Shown here: piece by piece, positions 20,370 to 31,370 of the stretch
How the letters are laid out: every line of letters starts with the position of its first letter
Position numbering within the stretch: the stretch's first letter is position 1
NCBI GenBank assembly: GCA_029449245.1
Contig: JANATF010000017.1
Location: forward strand, 496,001-560,000
DNA: 64,000 nt
Direction: 5' to 3'
DNA from: Mortierella alpina
Taxonomy: Eukaryota > Mortierellomycota > Mortierellomycetes > Mortierellales > Mortierellaceae
The notes under the pieces: generated by a model
Databases searched by the model: none
Seen by the model: only the letters and a program-made list of their open reading frames with translations
What the model was told of the DNA's origin: nothing
Position numbers and translations under genes: made by a program

Positions 20370-22154
20370 ATGGAGCGCACAAAGCAGTGTTGTCTTTCGA
20401 TCCCTGAGCTCGTACTCTTGGTGTCTGCGCATCTGACCTCGTCCGACGTCGCCCGATGCATTCTTGTGTGCAAAGACTGGTCATGTCAGTTTGAAACCTA
20501 CCTCTGGAGAAACTTCTGCCCCACCATAGGCTTTACCGACTCATTGAGGTTCTCTCCACAGATGAAAGCGGCATTGATCAAGAACCTTCATCACATTCGG
20601 ACATTCAGACCCTTTGACATCGATGAAACCCTACTGCAGGTGCTCGTCCATGGCCTCCCCCAACATCACGATAATATTGTTGAAAACGCAGACATACTCT
20701 GCACCAATCTTCGGCAAATCGACCTCCAGCACTTCATCGGAGAGCAGTATCACCCTATCTCATGGCACAGCCACATAGCTATGCTACTCTCTCACAACCA
20801 ACGTCTGACTTATGTAGCCGCGCCACTAGAGTTTCGAGGCAGCGATGTATCAGCTCCAATAATTTCAACACTACGACACCTTCAACATCTTGCTCTCTTT
20901 TCTCTTGATAACAGGGGAACAGGCAAACTGATTTCAATGATTCTCCAGGCTTGTCTGCCTTTACCAGAGCTTGCGGAACTGCATATTTTCGAAATGGATG
21001 TGATCTGGCTCTATGATGTCAAGACCACAGATACGCCTGATCTGGATGCTATCATCAAAGAGGCCACAATAGCTCGATTCGCTCAAAACCCCACGGCAAC
21101 AAGAATCAGGTCATTGAGCCTCCCAAGTAACCGTGGAGGATACAAGAACCTTCTCCCACTCCTCCTTTTGAGGTCGGATCTGCTGGATCTCGATACCTGC
21201 GAAATACCTGGGTTTAGTGCAGACGAGGACGTTCATGACATTGAGATGGTCGTTCGAGAGCACTGTCCCAATCTCAAGCACCTGATATGTCCCTGTTTTA
21301 GAGGACAACAGGGCGGTCAGGCTGCGCGTGCTTTTATTCGTGGGTGCTCAGGACTTCAAACCTTCACCTCGCACCTTTTCAGCGACTATGACGGGGAGAG
21401 CTGGGACACCTTCGACGACGATGACGATGCATTTGAGCCGCGGCATATCATATCAGAACTGGTGTCGCGGCACTATAGTACATTGGAGGTCTTTCAGCTC
21501 ACTGAGTCCTTCCAGGTGTTCAGTCACGTCCAACAAGAAATTCTCTCTCGGTGTACGAAGCTGAAACGGTTCTGGGTGATGTGTAACTATGACGAGGCCA
21601 GCATGGGCGCCATTATGTCTACACACATTTCCACAGGCGATTGGGTCTGTATGGAATTGACTGAGCTCGGCCTGACACTCAACTTGCGCCCCAAGGCTGC
21701 AGACTGGTATTTTGGCATGGATGGGGAGGAGATCGCAGCATGGAGTGAAGACGACCACGATGCATATACTGCATATCAATTGTCAATAGCTATCGCAACA
21801 AAACGCGTGTATACTCAAATCGGACGTTTGGAAAAGCTGGAGGAATTAACGCTTCAGGTCGACAGGAGCAATGCAACTTGGCAATCAAACAGTGATTACG
21901 CGCTTAACCTTACGCTTTTCAATGGCTGGCTCGGGGAGATGGTGGGCCTGAAGAACTTGAGGAGGCTCAGGCTTAAAGCAGACTTTTGGTCGGCGATGAG
22001 TCAGGCTGAGGTAGAGTTCATACACGAGCACTGGCCCTTATTGAACGAAATTAGCTTTTGCTGCGATATCTTACCAACTTATACAACGCCGCATTGGCAA
22101 TGGCTTCGCATCAAGCGGCCCCAACTGCGCTTTGCACTTGAACCACAGCCATAA
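20370..22154 (+). CDS. F-box / leucine-rich-repeat-like protein 1
   Basis: A single-exon gene of 594 aa. Residues ~8-50 form an F-box (SIPELVLLVSAHLTSSDVAR followed by CILVCKDWSCQFE and LWRNF), the module that docks on Skp1 in SCF ubiquitin ligases. The rest is a long array of irregular leucine-rich segments (LRHLQHLALFSL, LPELAELHIFEM, HCPNLKHLICP) likely used to bind substrates. The start is the first ATG before the F-box. This is the most divergent member of the local tandem family, and lies upstream of it. The substrate is unknown. Confidence 0.85.
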   Translation: MERTKQCCLSIPELVLLVSAHLTSSDVARCILVCKDWSCQFETYLWRNFCPTIGFTDSLRFSPQMKAALIKNLHHIRTFRPFDIDETLLQVLVHGLPQHHDNIVENADILCTNLRQIDLQHFIGEQYHPISWHSHIAMLLSHNQRLTYVAAPLEFRGSDVSAPIISTLRHLQHLALFSLDNRGTGKLISMILQACLPLPELAELHIFEMDVIWLYDVKTTDTPDLDAIIKEATIARFAQNPTATRIRSLSLPSNRGGYKNLLPLLLLRSDLLDLDTCEIPGFSADEDVHDIEMVVREHCPNLKHLICPCFRGQQGGQAARAFIRGCSGLQTFTSHLFSDYDGESWDTFDDDDDAFEPRHIISELVSRHYSTLEVFQLTESFQVFSHVQQEILSRCTKLKRFWVMCNYDEASMGAIMSTHISTGDWVCMELTELGLTLNLRPKAADWYFGMDGEEIAAWSEDDHDAYTAYQLSIAIATKRVYTQIGRLEKLEELTLQVDRSNATWQSNSDYALNLTLFNGWLGEMVGLKNLRRLRLKADFWSAMSQAEVEFIHEHWPLLNEISFCCDILPTYTTPHWQWLRIKRPQLRFALEPQP

Positions 22155-22273
22155 AAATGATCAGAAACTTCAACTGTATTTTTCGAAGGATATAACTATT
22201 ACTGTGCCTGGAGATTTCTTCGTGGCAACTTCCATCCTTCGTACTCATTCCCATCTCTTGATCTGCTTTCGTG

Positions 22274-23975
22274 ATGACGAAGAGCGCTGCTCAGACCTTC
22301 TTTGCAATTCCTAAACTCGTCGTTGTACTATCCCTACATGTGCACAAAAAGGATCTCCCCCGATGCACCCTTGTGTGCAAGGATTGGTTGCAGCACTTCA
22401 AGCCCGTCCTCTGGAGAAGCATTTTCGTCGACGAACGTGTGTTCAGCTTGCTCAAGACTATTCCTCCACCGACGTTGGCCAGGAACCTGCGTCACATACA
22501 AGCAGTGGACTTCGATCGCGCCAATGGTAGCCAACTCCAACTACTCACTCTTGGCCTACTTATCACCTCGGCAGACTGTCAGCGACCCTGGCGCAGGCTG
22601 TACCAATCTCAAACACATCGCCATGTCTTATCTGGGCCTAGACGGCCTTGAACTCATGTCAAACCCTCTCGTTATGCTACTCGACTACTACCCCCATCTA
22701 ACACGTCTGCAGGTCCCGTATGAAATCTTCGAGATCGATGGAGTATCGGCTGCAGTGTCAAAACTATGGAACCTTCAGCAACTCGACGTCCAATGTTATT
22801 TCCAAGGACATGCAATTATCCGAAAACCTTTCTTATTTCTTCAGTCATGTCCCGCCTTGCCTGAACTGACAGAGCCGACGTTCCACCGAGATATTGAGAT
22901 GTACTGGGATCACGGCGAACAGACCACGATTGTGCATAACCTGGAAGCAATCATCAATGATGCTGTGATAGCCCGATTTTCTCAGTATCCCACTGCGAAA
23001 AAGATCAAATCATTGCGTCTTCCATCCAGACGCTCAGGAATCAGGAAACCCCTCCCACTCCTCCTTATAAAGTCAATGCTCCTGGATCTCGAGACCTGCG
23101 ATATACCTTGGTTTCAGGGGAAGTGGTCACTCAGGAAATCCAACAGGTCGGCCGAGAACATTGCCTCGACCTCAAGCACCTGGAAGGTTCACAAAACTTC
23201 GACAAGGGCTACGATGGTCAGGCTGCTCGCGCTTTTATCCGTGGGTGCTCAGGACTACAGAGCTTCACCTCGGTTTACTTCAAGTATAGCCCCGACCATC
23301 CACTTTGGTCTATTCTTTCGGAGTTGGTGAGGCATCACCACACTACATTAGAGGTTCTTGAGCTAACGGATCCTTTGCAGTTGTTTACTCGCGATCTTCA
23401 GAAAGTCTTGTCTCAGTGCAATCAATTGAAACGTTCTGCGTGATGGGCGATAACGAGGACGATGGCATGCCCGGCATTGCTTTTAGGGCCATCATCAGGA
23501 GTGATCGGGTCTGTACGGAGTTGAGAGAGCTCGGTGTGATACTCAATCGATACCATAGTGGAAGAGACACGTCTGGTGAGCTAGGAGAGGAGGAGGAGCA
23601 GGACGATCCCATGTGTGATTGACAGCAAGTACGACAATACGCACTTACCAACAAATTGGACAACCGAAGAAGCTTGAGATACTAGTGATCGAGATTGACA
23701 AGACCTATGGAACGAAGGTGAAGGAACAGGACTATGCTTGGGATCTTACGCTTCGGAACGGCTGGTTAGGCGAATGGACGGGTCAGAAGAAACTGAGGGG
23801 TCTTAGGCTCTGAGCAGACTTTTGGTCGTGTATGACTCAAGAAGACGGGTTCATGTACGAGCAATGGCCTTTGCTGGATGAGATCGTAATCTCCACTAAT
23901 ATTACAGAATTTCGCGCCAAACAGCATTGGGCAATGGCTTCTCGAGAAACGACCAAACTTGCGCTTTAAAGGAGC
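22274..23975 (+). pseudogene. Broken F-box/LRR-like gene
   Basis: Begins as an F-box gene (MTKSAAQTFFAIPKLVVVLS, CTLVCKDWLQHFKPVLWRS). The reading frame shifts at about 22560 (LTLGL then out of frame), again near 23100 and after 23440, and a TGA interrupts the C-terminal segment near 23813 (GLRL*ADFW). The last recognisable residues end near 23975. The first ~285 bp are almost identical to the start of the intact neighbour at 24334, while the rest is clearly diverged. This suggests gene conversion between the two. Confidence 0.88.
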
Positions 23976-24333
23976 GCGGCGATAATGGCACCTGACATTT
24001 TCTTCCCTCACATGTTGGACATTTCATCTGGCTATTACGCACAACGATAAAGCATGCATATCCAATGTTGGCTTTGGAACCCATGTAACCTCCTAAAGGC
24101 CGCAAGGAGATCCGACATCCGAAGTATTGTTTAGGACTCAAAAAATCACTCTCGTTCTTTCTGCTCCTGCAGACAGGAGTTCATGTACTTGATTAAAGCT
24201 TGTATATACGTTCAAAGAACATGTTGATGGAACATTTCAGACACAAACCTTAATTTCACCATCTCTCGATCAATCCTGCTTCCTCCATCCTCCGTTCTCG
24301 GTTCTCCATTCTCCTCTTCCTTGATCAATCTTG

Positions 24334-26112
24334 ATGATGCCCAGAAGCGCTGCTCAGACCTTCTTTGCAATCCCTGAACTTGTCGTTGTACTATCCCTAC
24401 ATGTGCACAAAAAGGATCTCCCCCGATGCACCCTTGTGTGCAAGGATTGGTTGCAGCACTTCAAGCCCGTCCTCTGGAGAAGCATTTTCGTCGACGAACG
24501 TGTGTTCAGCTTGCTCAAGACTATTCCTCCACCGACGTTGGCCAGGAACCTGCGTCACATACAAGCAGTGGACTTCGATCGCGCCAATGGTAGCCAACTC
24601 CAACTACTCACTCTTGGCCTACCTTATCACCTTGGCAGCACAGTCAGCGATCCTGGCGCAGGCTGTACCAATCTCAGATATTTCACCGTGTCCGATCTGG
24701 ACGAGGACGACCTTGAACTCATGTCAAGGCCTCTCATTAAGCTACTCGACTACAACCCACATCTGACACGTTTGGAGGTCCAGTATGAAGTCTTCTTTAT
24801 CGATGGAGCACTGGCTGCAGTGTCAAAACTATGGCACCTTCAGCAACTCGCCGTCCAATGTTTTTTTCAGGAACGTGCAATTATCCCAAATCCTCTCTTA
24901 TTTCTTCAGTCGTGTCTTGCCCTGCCTGAATTGACGGAGCTGACGTTTCACATAGACCTTGAGATGGACTGGGATCGCGGCGAGCAGACCACGATCGTGC
25001 GTGAACTGGAAGCAATCATCAATGACGCTGTGATAGCCCGATTTTCTCAATATCCCACTGCGAAAAAGATCAAATCATTGCGTCTTCCTTCCAGACGCTC
25101 AGGAATCAGGAATCCCCTCCCACTCCTCCTTATAAAGTCAAAGCTCCTGGATCTCGAGACCTGCGATATACCTTGGTTTCGAGGGGATGTGACCACTCAG
25201 GAGATCCAACAGGTCGTCCGAGAGCACTGCCCTAACCTCAAGCACCTCGAATGTCCTCAGTTCTTTGAGGACGGCCGGGACCGCCAAGACGGTCGGGCTG
25301 CGCGCGCTTTTATCCGCGGGTGCTCAGGACTTCAGAGCTTTACCTCTTTATATTTCATGGATGGCCCCGACCATGCACCCCGGCATATTCTTTCGGAGTT
25401 GGTGACGCATCACCACACCACATTGGAGGTTCTCGAGCTTACGGAGACACGGCAGGTGTTTAGTCGTGATCTTCAGAAAGTCTTGTCTCAATGCAAGCAA
25501 CTGAAACGATTCTGGGTGTTGGGCGATAATGAGCTCGATAGCCGGTTCGGCATTGCATTTAGGGACATCTGTAGGAGCGATTGGGTCTGTACAGAGTTGA
25601 GAGAGCTTGGTATAACCCTCAATCGATGTCGTAGTGGAGGAGATACGTCCGGTGAACTAGGAGAGGAGGAGGAGCAGGACGATCCCTATGTATGGTTGAC
25701 CGCAAATACGACAAGGCGCGCTTACGAACAAATCGGACAGCTGAAGAAGCTTGAGGTACTGGAACTCCACATTGACGGTACTACTGGAACGAAGGCGAAG
25801 GAACGGGACTATGCGTGGGATCTCACACTTCGGAACGGCTGGTTAGGCAAGTGGGCGGGTCTGAAGAATCTGAGGAGTCTTAGGCTCCGGGGAGACTTTT
25901 GGTCGTGTATGAGTCAGGAAGATGTCGAGTTCATGCACGAGCATTGGCCTTTGCTGGACGAGATCGTCGTTTCCACTGATAATCCAGAATTTGACACCAA
26001 ACAGCAATGGCAATGGCTTCGTCAGAAACGACCCAACTTGCGTATTGAGGGAGTAGATCGATCCTCGCATGTGCGGCAGGCAGAACCGGAAGAGCCATGG
26101 TTGCTCAGTTGA
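24334..26112 (+). CDS. F-box / leucine-rich-repeat-like protein 2
   Basis: A single-exon gene of about 592 aa. The F-box is at residues ~8-50 (FFAIPELVVVLSLHVHKKDL, CTLVCKDWLQHFKPVLWRSI), followed by leucine-rich segments (LWHLQQLAVQCF, LPELTELTFHID, LRLPSRRSGIRNPLPLLLIK, VREHCPNLKHLEC, LKNLRSLRLRGDFWSC). It is a probable SCF substrate adaptor. Two in-frame ATGs (24334 and 24337) are adjacent and either could be used. It is a close paralogue of the genes at 22274 (broken) and 26301. Confidence 0.87.
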   Translation: MMPRSAAQTFFAIPELVVVLSLHVHKKDLPRCTLVCKDWLQHFKPVLWRSIFVDERVFSLLKTIPPPTLARNLRHIQAVDFDRANGSQLQLLTLGLPYHLGSTVSDPGAGCTNLRYFTVSDLDEDDLELMSRPLIKLLDYNPHLTRLEVQYEVFFIDGALAAVSKLWHLQQLAVQCFFQERAIIPNPLLFLQSCLALPELTELTFHIDLEMDWDRGEQTTIVRELEAIINDAVIARFSQYPTAKKIKSLRLPSRRSGIRNPLPLLLIKSKLLDLETCDIPWFRGDVTTQEIQQVVREHCPNLKHLECPQFFEDGRDRQDGRAARAFIRGCSGLQSFTSLYFMDGPDHAPRHILSELVTHHHTTLEVLELTETRQVFSRDLQKVLSQCKQLKRFWVLGDNELDSRFGIAFRDICRSDWVCTELRELGITLNRCRSGGDTSGELGEEEEQDDPYVWLTANTTRRAYEQIGQLKKLEVLELHIDGTTGTKAKERDYAWDLTLRNGWLGKWAGLKNLRSLRLRGDFWSCMSQEDVEFMHEHWPLLDEIVVSTDNPEFDTKQQWQWLRQKRPNLRIEGVDRSSHVRQAEPEEPWLLS

Positions 26113-26300
26113 CGGCCAAACCAACGTAGTTCTCCTGAGGATCGTAGTTAATAACAATACAAGAAAGGAATGGGGCGATAATGGCTCCTCACAATTCCAT
26201 CAACATGTCAGGCACAGAACCTTAATTTCACCATCCCTCGATCAATCCTGCTATCTTCATCCTCCGTTCCCATTCTCCTCTTCCTTGATCCATCTTCGTG

Positions 26301-28025
26301 ATGCCCGGAAGCGCCGTCCAGACCTTCTTTGCAATCCCTGAACTCGTCGCTTTACTGTCCCTACATGTACCCAAACCGGATCTCCCGCGATGCATCCTTG
26401 TGTGCAAAGATTGGTCGCGTCACTTCGAGCCAGTCCTCTGGAGAGACCTCGTCATTGAAGACCGGTTGAACAACTTGATGAGAACTGTTCCTCGGTCCAA
26501 GATGGTATTATTGGGCAGAAATCTACGCAATATTCGAACAGTTCGATTTTCTTGCGCCAGCACCACCCAACTCCAACTACTCACTCAAGGCCTACCTTAT
26601 CACATCGCCGACAATGATAAATATCCAGACACTGTCTGCAGCAATCTCCAACATATCAACATACTTGATCTAGACCGCACGTGTCTTGAACGCATGTCAA
26701 AGCCCCTCGTTACGCTACTCGACCACAACCCGCGTCTAACACAACTGGACATCCAGCCTGAATTCTTCGACATAAATGGAGTATCGGCTGCAGTGTCAAA
26801 ACTATGGCACCTTCAGCGACTCGCTGTCCATGCGACTGATTGCGATACGCCTATAATCAAAAATCCCTACCGCTTTTTCCAGGCGTGTCTTGCCCTGCCT
26901 GAGTTGACAGAACTGACATTTTCTAGGGACATGGAGATGTACTGGGATCACACCGACCGTACCAGAGTCGTGCGTAACCTGCAAGCAATCATCAATGCGG
27001 CCACCATTGCTCGATTCTCTAAAAACCCCTCTGCAAAACGGATCAAGACACTGCGACTCCCATCCAATCCTTCGGGAACCAGCAACCCCTTGCCGCTCCT
27101 CCTTTTGAAGTCAAAACTCCTGGATCTCGAGACTTGCGAAATACCTTGGTTTCGAGGGGATGTGACCACTAGGGAGATCCAACAGGTGGTCCGAGAGCAC
27201 TGCCCTAACCTCAAGCACCTAATTTGTCCCGAGTTTTTTGACGAAGGCCAGGACGGTCGGGCTGCGCGCGCTTTTATCCGCGGGTGTTCAGGACTACGGA
27301 GCTTCACCTCGTCCCATTTCGAGGATGGCCCCGACGATGACCCGCTGATGATGCTTTCGGAGCTGGTGAAGCATCACCACGCGACATTGGAGGTTCTCGA
27401 GCTCACGGAACCCCACCAGATGTGTAGCCAAGACCTTCAGATGGTCTTGTCTCAATGCAAGCAATTGAAGCGGTTCTGGGTGAGGGGTATCAATGACGAG
27501 GACAACATGTCCGGCATTGCATTTAGAGGCATCTCCAGTAGCGACTGGGTCTGCACAGAGTTGAGAGAGTTCGGTGTGACACTCAATCGATGCCGCAGCA
27601 GACGAGACGCGTTTGGTGAGCTGGGAGAGGAAGAGAAGCAGGACGATCCCCATGCATGGTTGACCGCAAGTACGACAAAGCGCGTTTTTCAACAAATCGG
27701 CCAACTGAAGAAGCTTGAGGTATTAGATATCGACATAGACAGGACCACTCGTACGAAGGCGAAGGAACAGGACTACGTGTGGGATCTTACACTTTGGAAG
27801 GGCTGGTTAGGCGAGTGGGCGGGACTAAAAAACCTGAGGAGTCTTAGGCTACGAGCAGACTTCTGGTCGTTTATGAGTCAGGAAGATGTCGAGTTCATGC
27901 ACGAACACTGGCCTCTGCTGAACGAGATCATCATTCCTGATACTATTTCAGAATTTCACACCAAGCGACATTGGCAATGGCTTCTCGATAAGCGACCAAA
28001 CTTGCGTTTCAAAGGCGCAGCCTGA
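26301..28025 (+). CDS. F-box / leucine-rich-repeat-like protein 3
   Basis: A single-exon gene of 574 aa with the same layout as its upstream neighbour: F-box FFAIPELVALLSLHVPKPDL, CILVCKDWSRHFEPVLWRDL, then repeated leucine-rich strands (VREHCPNLKHLICPEFFDEG, AARAFIRGCSGL, LKNLRSLRLRADFWSF). The upstream gap of 188 bp matches the equivalent region before the gene at 24334 (ACCTTAATTTCACCATC...), so the unit duplicated with its promoter. It is a likely SCF adaptor. Confidence 0.87.
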   Translation: MPGSAVQTFFAIPELVALLSLHVPKPDLPRCILVCKDWSRHFEPVLWRDLVIEDRLNNLMRTVPRSKMVLLGRNLRNIRTVRFSCASTTQLQLLTQGLPYHIADNDKYPDTVCSNLQHINILDLDRTCLERMSKPLVTLLDHNPRLTQLDIQPEFFDINGVSAAVSKLWHLQRLAVHATDCDTPIIKNPYRFFQACLALPELTELTFSRDMEMYWDHTDRTRVVRNLQAIINAATIARFSKNPSAKRIKTLRLPSNPSGTSNPLPLLLLKSKLLDLETCEIPWFRGDVTTREIQQVVREHCPNLKHLICPEFFDEGQDGRAARAFIRGCSGLRSFTSSHFEDGPDDDPLMMLSELVKHHHATLEVLELTEPHQMCSQDLQMVLSQCKQLKRFWVRGINDEDNMSGIAFRGISSSDWVCTELREFGVTLNRCRSRRDAFGELGEEEKQDDPHAWLTASTTKRVFQQIGQLKKLEVLDIDIDRTTRTKAKEQDYVWDLTLWKGWLGEWAGLKNLRSLRLRADFWSFMSQEDVEFMHEHWPLLNEIIIPDTISEFHTKRHWQWLLDKRPNLRFKGAA

Positions 28026-28271
28026 AAGTATAACTGCTCTGAAAAACTCTCACTATTATAAAGGGCTCTTTAGATCATCCTTTTCATTGACTACCATGGA
28101 GAAAGTGTCTGTACTTTTAAACTCGAACCGTGTCCTCCACGAGGAGCAGTGCTTTGACGCCTCAAAAACCTGTTTTTCAACGCCATTAGTACTGGTAACA
28201 CCATCAGATTGGCGCGGAGTAAATTTATTTTGGCATGCGAGTTTCGCACAGTACACTCATCTGTTCAACAC

Positions 28272-29040
28272 ATGGACCAAACCTTCCTATCAAACACGGA
28301 TGCTTTTCAACAACTGAAAAAAGCAGTGGAGGGCGTAGTTCTCCAAATCTCCAACAAAGCGATCGCCGATGACTGTCCGTAGATCGCGTGCATGAGTTTA
28401 TGGAGAAGGTAGGAGAAAATATGGTGCGAGCTGCGCGGCGCGAGAGGTGATGTCCGCCTGGTCAACAGCAACAACAACAACCCCCTCCAGAGCAAAGCCG
28501 TCGTCCAGAGCAGCAGGGACCAGAATCTCAAGAACAGCGAGACCAAAACCGGCCTGTCGCTAACAGATCCCAAACGCCAGAGGAAAGACTTGCCGAACTA
28601 GAGACGCAGTTGGCCTCTCGATACGATCAGGCCCCGTCTATGACACTCGATGATGTTGATCCAACAGTGTTGCCTAGGAGTGTGTCCCTAGAGAGACCTT
28701 GGAAGAGTGGTTCAAAGGCGTAGACGATCGGCCTTCGCTGTGGATATTGAACAAGACCTTCAAGTCCAAGTGGCGCCAAGGGCGCCAACACGTTGACCAA
28801 GACGTCTCGTTCAAGAAGGCAATTGTAATCGCGGTCCTGAAAGTTATATTGAGCGAGGAGGCACATGGTGGAACGGTGGACGAGAGGGAAGCGCGAGACT
28901 TGAAGTTTTTGATCGCGGGTTTGAACAGCGGCACGACGTTGAACCAGGTTTTCCTTCTCACCCAAAGAAAAAGTACCAACCTGAGACTAGAGAGGATGGA
29001 GCCCGTGAGCAAAGACGCGAAGAATGAACGAACGAATTGA
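28272..29040 (+). pseudogene. GCR1_C-domain (Crypton-associated type) protein relic
   Basis: The start reads MDQTFLSNTDAFQQLKKAVE and soon meets stops. A Gln/Pro-rich middle follows (PEERLAELETQLASRYDQ). After a frame change near 28690, the segment LEEWFKGVDDRPSLWILNKT, then KSKWRQG, has the shape of the GCR1_C DNA-binding domain found in fungal regulators and Crypton-type elements. Several stops and at least one frameshift make it a pseudogene. The family call rests on that short motif. Confidence 0.55.
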
Positions 29041-29203
29041 ATTATTCGCATTCATGATGCTGCATGAACGCTATCGCAAGACATGAGTGGAAAGTACTTT
29101 CTACCTGTAGTACTCGGAAGGACAAATACAGGATCTTTATTGCCGACTGGGCTTTCAACAAGAAATAAAGAAAAGTATTTGGCTAGACATAAGACCTTCG
29201 GGC

Positions 29204-29470
29204 GAGGGTACTGTGCGCCATGTTCTCAGACCCTTCTTGGCCTCGGTCTATGAACATCTTGCACTGGGAACAAAACCTCGATCTGCTCTTGTTCGACATC
29301 AAGATCTTGTCGTGGACTTGGAAATGGCATTTCAAAGCCGGCTCGCCGCTCTCCGGTCCACGCGCCAGCTTGCGCAGAATCTTGAGCGTGCTGTTCACAA
29401 GGGCCTTGGCATCGCTCACAAAATTTCGCGGACGAAAAGTACTCGTTGAGCTCCGACAACCGTGTAGCCA
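29204..29470 (-). pseudogene. Fragment of a second Fanzor-like zinc ribbon / RuvC-III
   Basis: On the minus strand one frame reads LNEYFSSAKFCERC, and after a frameshift the next frame reads SRFCSQCKMFIDRGQEGSEN. These parallel HEYFTSAKCPRPAC and SRYCPTCRMHFDRDAVGSEN of the intact fusion protein at 11611-15668. The zinc-binding CxxC pairs are present, but the frame is broken and the RuvC-III DRD reads DRG. Between the two halves is a segment (LVNSTLKILRKLARGPESG) absent from the intact protein, so it comes from a different subfamily. Confidence 0.6.
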
Positions 29471-31370
29471 AGTGCCACAGCCTAAACAAGAGGGAAAAGG
29501 AAAGAAAACGTTGGTCTCGCGATTGGGGAAGACAGTGAAATGGAAAAGACCATGTCCTGTAGCGACTGTATGTACAACGAAAACATGGAGAACCTGAACG
29601 ATTATTCTTCTGATGTAGCGCAAAAACAATGGAGAGGCTATTGAGTTGTTGATCTGTGGGGGACGATTGCGATAAGGGGTGGTGCGTGTGTTGTTGAAAG
29701 ATAACTGTCATGGAAGAGAACGAGACGCGTGGAAGGAAACGAGGCGCGTGGAAGTTGAGGTGGAAATGAAGAAGGACAGAGAAGGAGTAAGAAGGTGGGA
29801 GAAGTCGAAAGTTAAGAAGGATGAGGAAGAAGGAGATTGTTCACATGATGCTCATTATATCATCCATCAGCGCGCGTGGGCTTCAGCCATCTTGTTCGTG
29901 ATATCGAGTTCTCGTTGAGCTTTCTTTTAAGCTTTATATTCTGCCAGCCGAGGAAAGGATGGAGTGTACATGAGCGAGGACCCTAAGGAAAAGGAATTAG
30001 ACAACTTTCCTTTGCCTCCAGCAGCATCCCCTCAACTGCCTGCAACTGTCGCCTTTATCTTGCCTCCCCTTCATCGTCCCACGGACTAGGTCGTTTTCGA
30101 GGTGTCGGACGATCATTTTCTTGATATCCGAATTGTGTCCTTTAGTATAGGCCATGTTCGGATGCACCAACCGCACTTGCTGGCAATCTGCAAGGTATCT
30201 GAATGCCTTCCGAGCGTTATCAAGAACGGAGTGTCCAACTGGAATCTCATGTTTCTCTCTTCCTCGAGCGTCCTCAGGCACTTTACTGAGCACTACAAGA
30301 GTTGTAAAGTAGGAAACTCAATCCATTAGCACTGACCCTCCTGTAATTCACCAGCCTTTTGCTGCGTAGGATGCCGCAGGCGTTTTTCATTCTACAACCC
30401 TTACCTTCAATTATTTCGAGCGCCTCCTTCTTCTTTGGATCTTACAAGCACCAATTTTTACAGACACGAACAATTGATAACTATTAGAATTCGATGAGGA
30501 CTTTTAAGGGCTGACTAAGGCGGTCCTCCGGAGCCAGCCTTGACATGCCAGTTACACTGCGTTTATCCAGAGTGAGCCTAATAAGCTTAAGACAAGGTTT
30601 GATACATGTGCCTGTTATTGCTGAGCAGCAGGCAGGCGCCCTTGACGGGATGCTCTTATGGTTGATCAATGACAGCGGCGCGTTGCCCATTGTGGCTAGT
30701 TTCGTAGGGGGGGCAATCCGAACTAGACAACATGATTCACTACCAAGTCAGCTGCAGATTAAATCTCGGACGATGTCCAAGTTCTTGGATCTCGGATGGC
30801 TCTTCAATCCCGGACAACCGCCATACACGTTCTTGTTTCCACTGGTTAATTCCACGTGTTATTTCGAGTCCCGGCCCACTGTTGCCTCCATAGGCGTCGT
30901 ATAATCCTTGAGTTGCCATGTTCAGCTGGTCTTTCTCCTTTAGTGTATGGCAGAGCCTGGAGATACCACAATTAGCGTCAAGTGCTACCATGGGTTAGTC
31001 CTCATGGCAAGCGACTCTGGGATGTTAAATTCTTGGACTACATCAGCGAAATGTACCACTGTGGCCAAGTTGTTAGGAAGGTTGCTTGTATTCTCCAATC
31101 CTTCGTGCCAAAATTTATTTGAGGTGACAATCAAGCATGAGGATCGGCGAGGTCTGTTTCTTGAGATACCAACGAGATTAAACCATGAGAGACCTATTTT
31201 CAGTGACTCTGCATGACGCTGGAAGGCGATACTAAGAGCAGTGCACACCCTTCTCCCACCAGCAGTCTCTTTATCTTGGTTTGTTGCAATTTCAAATCTC
31301 CATCATGCTTACTGATCGTATCCCACTGCAGAGCTCACTGTCCTTTGTCCACTTGTTCATGGAGACATTA
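29471..31370. other. Gene-poor stretch with decayed sequence
   Basis: No gene could be supported. Short ORFs on both strands (for example a minus ORF at 30740-30991) match no family I know. The stretch probably holds further relics of the element at 29.2-29.5 kb and unrelated intergenic DNA. Confidence 0.5.

Noticed and set aside
30740-31248. Two consecutive minus-strand ORFs (MVALDANCGISRL..., MCTALSIAFQRH...)
   Set aside because: No family resemblance and no convincing splice model; left as unassigned sequence.
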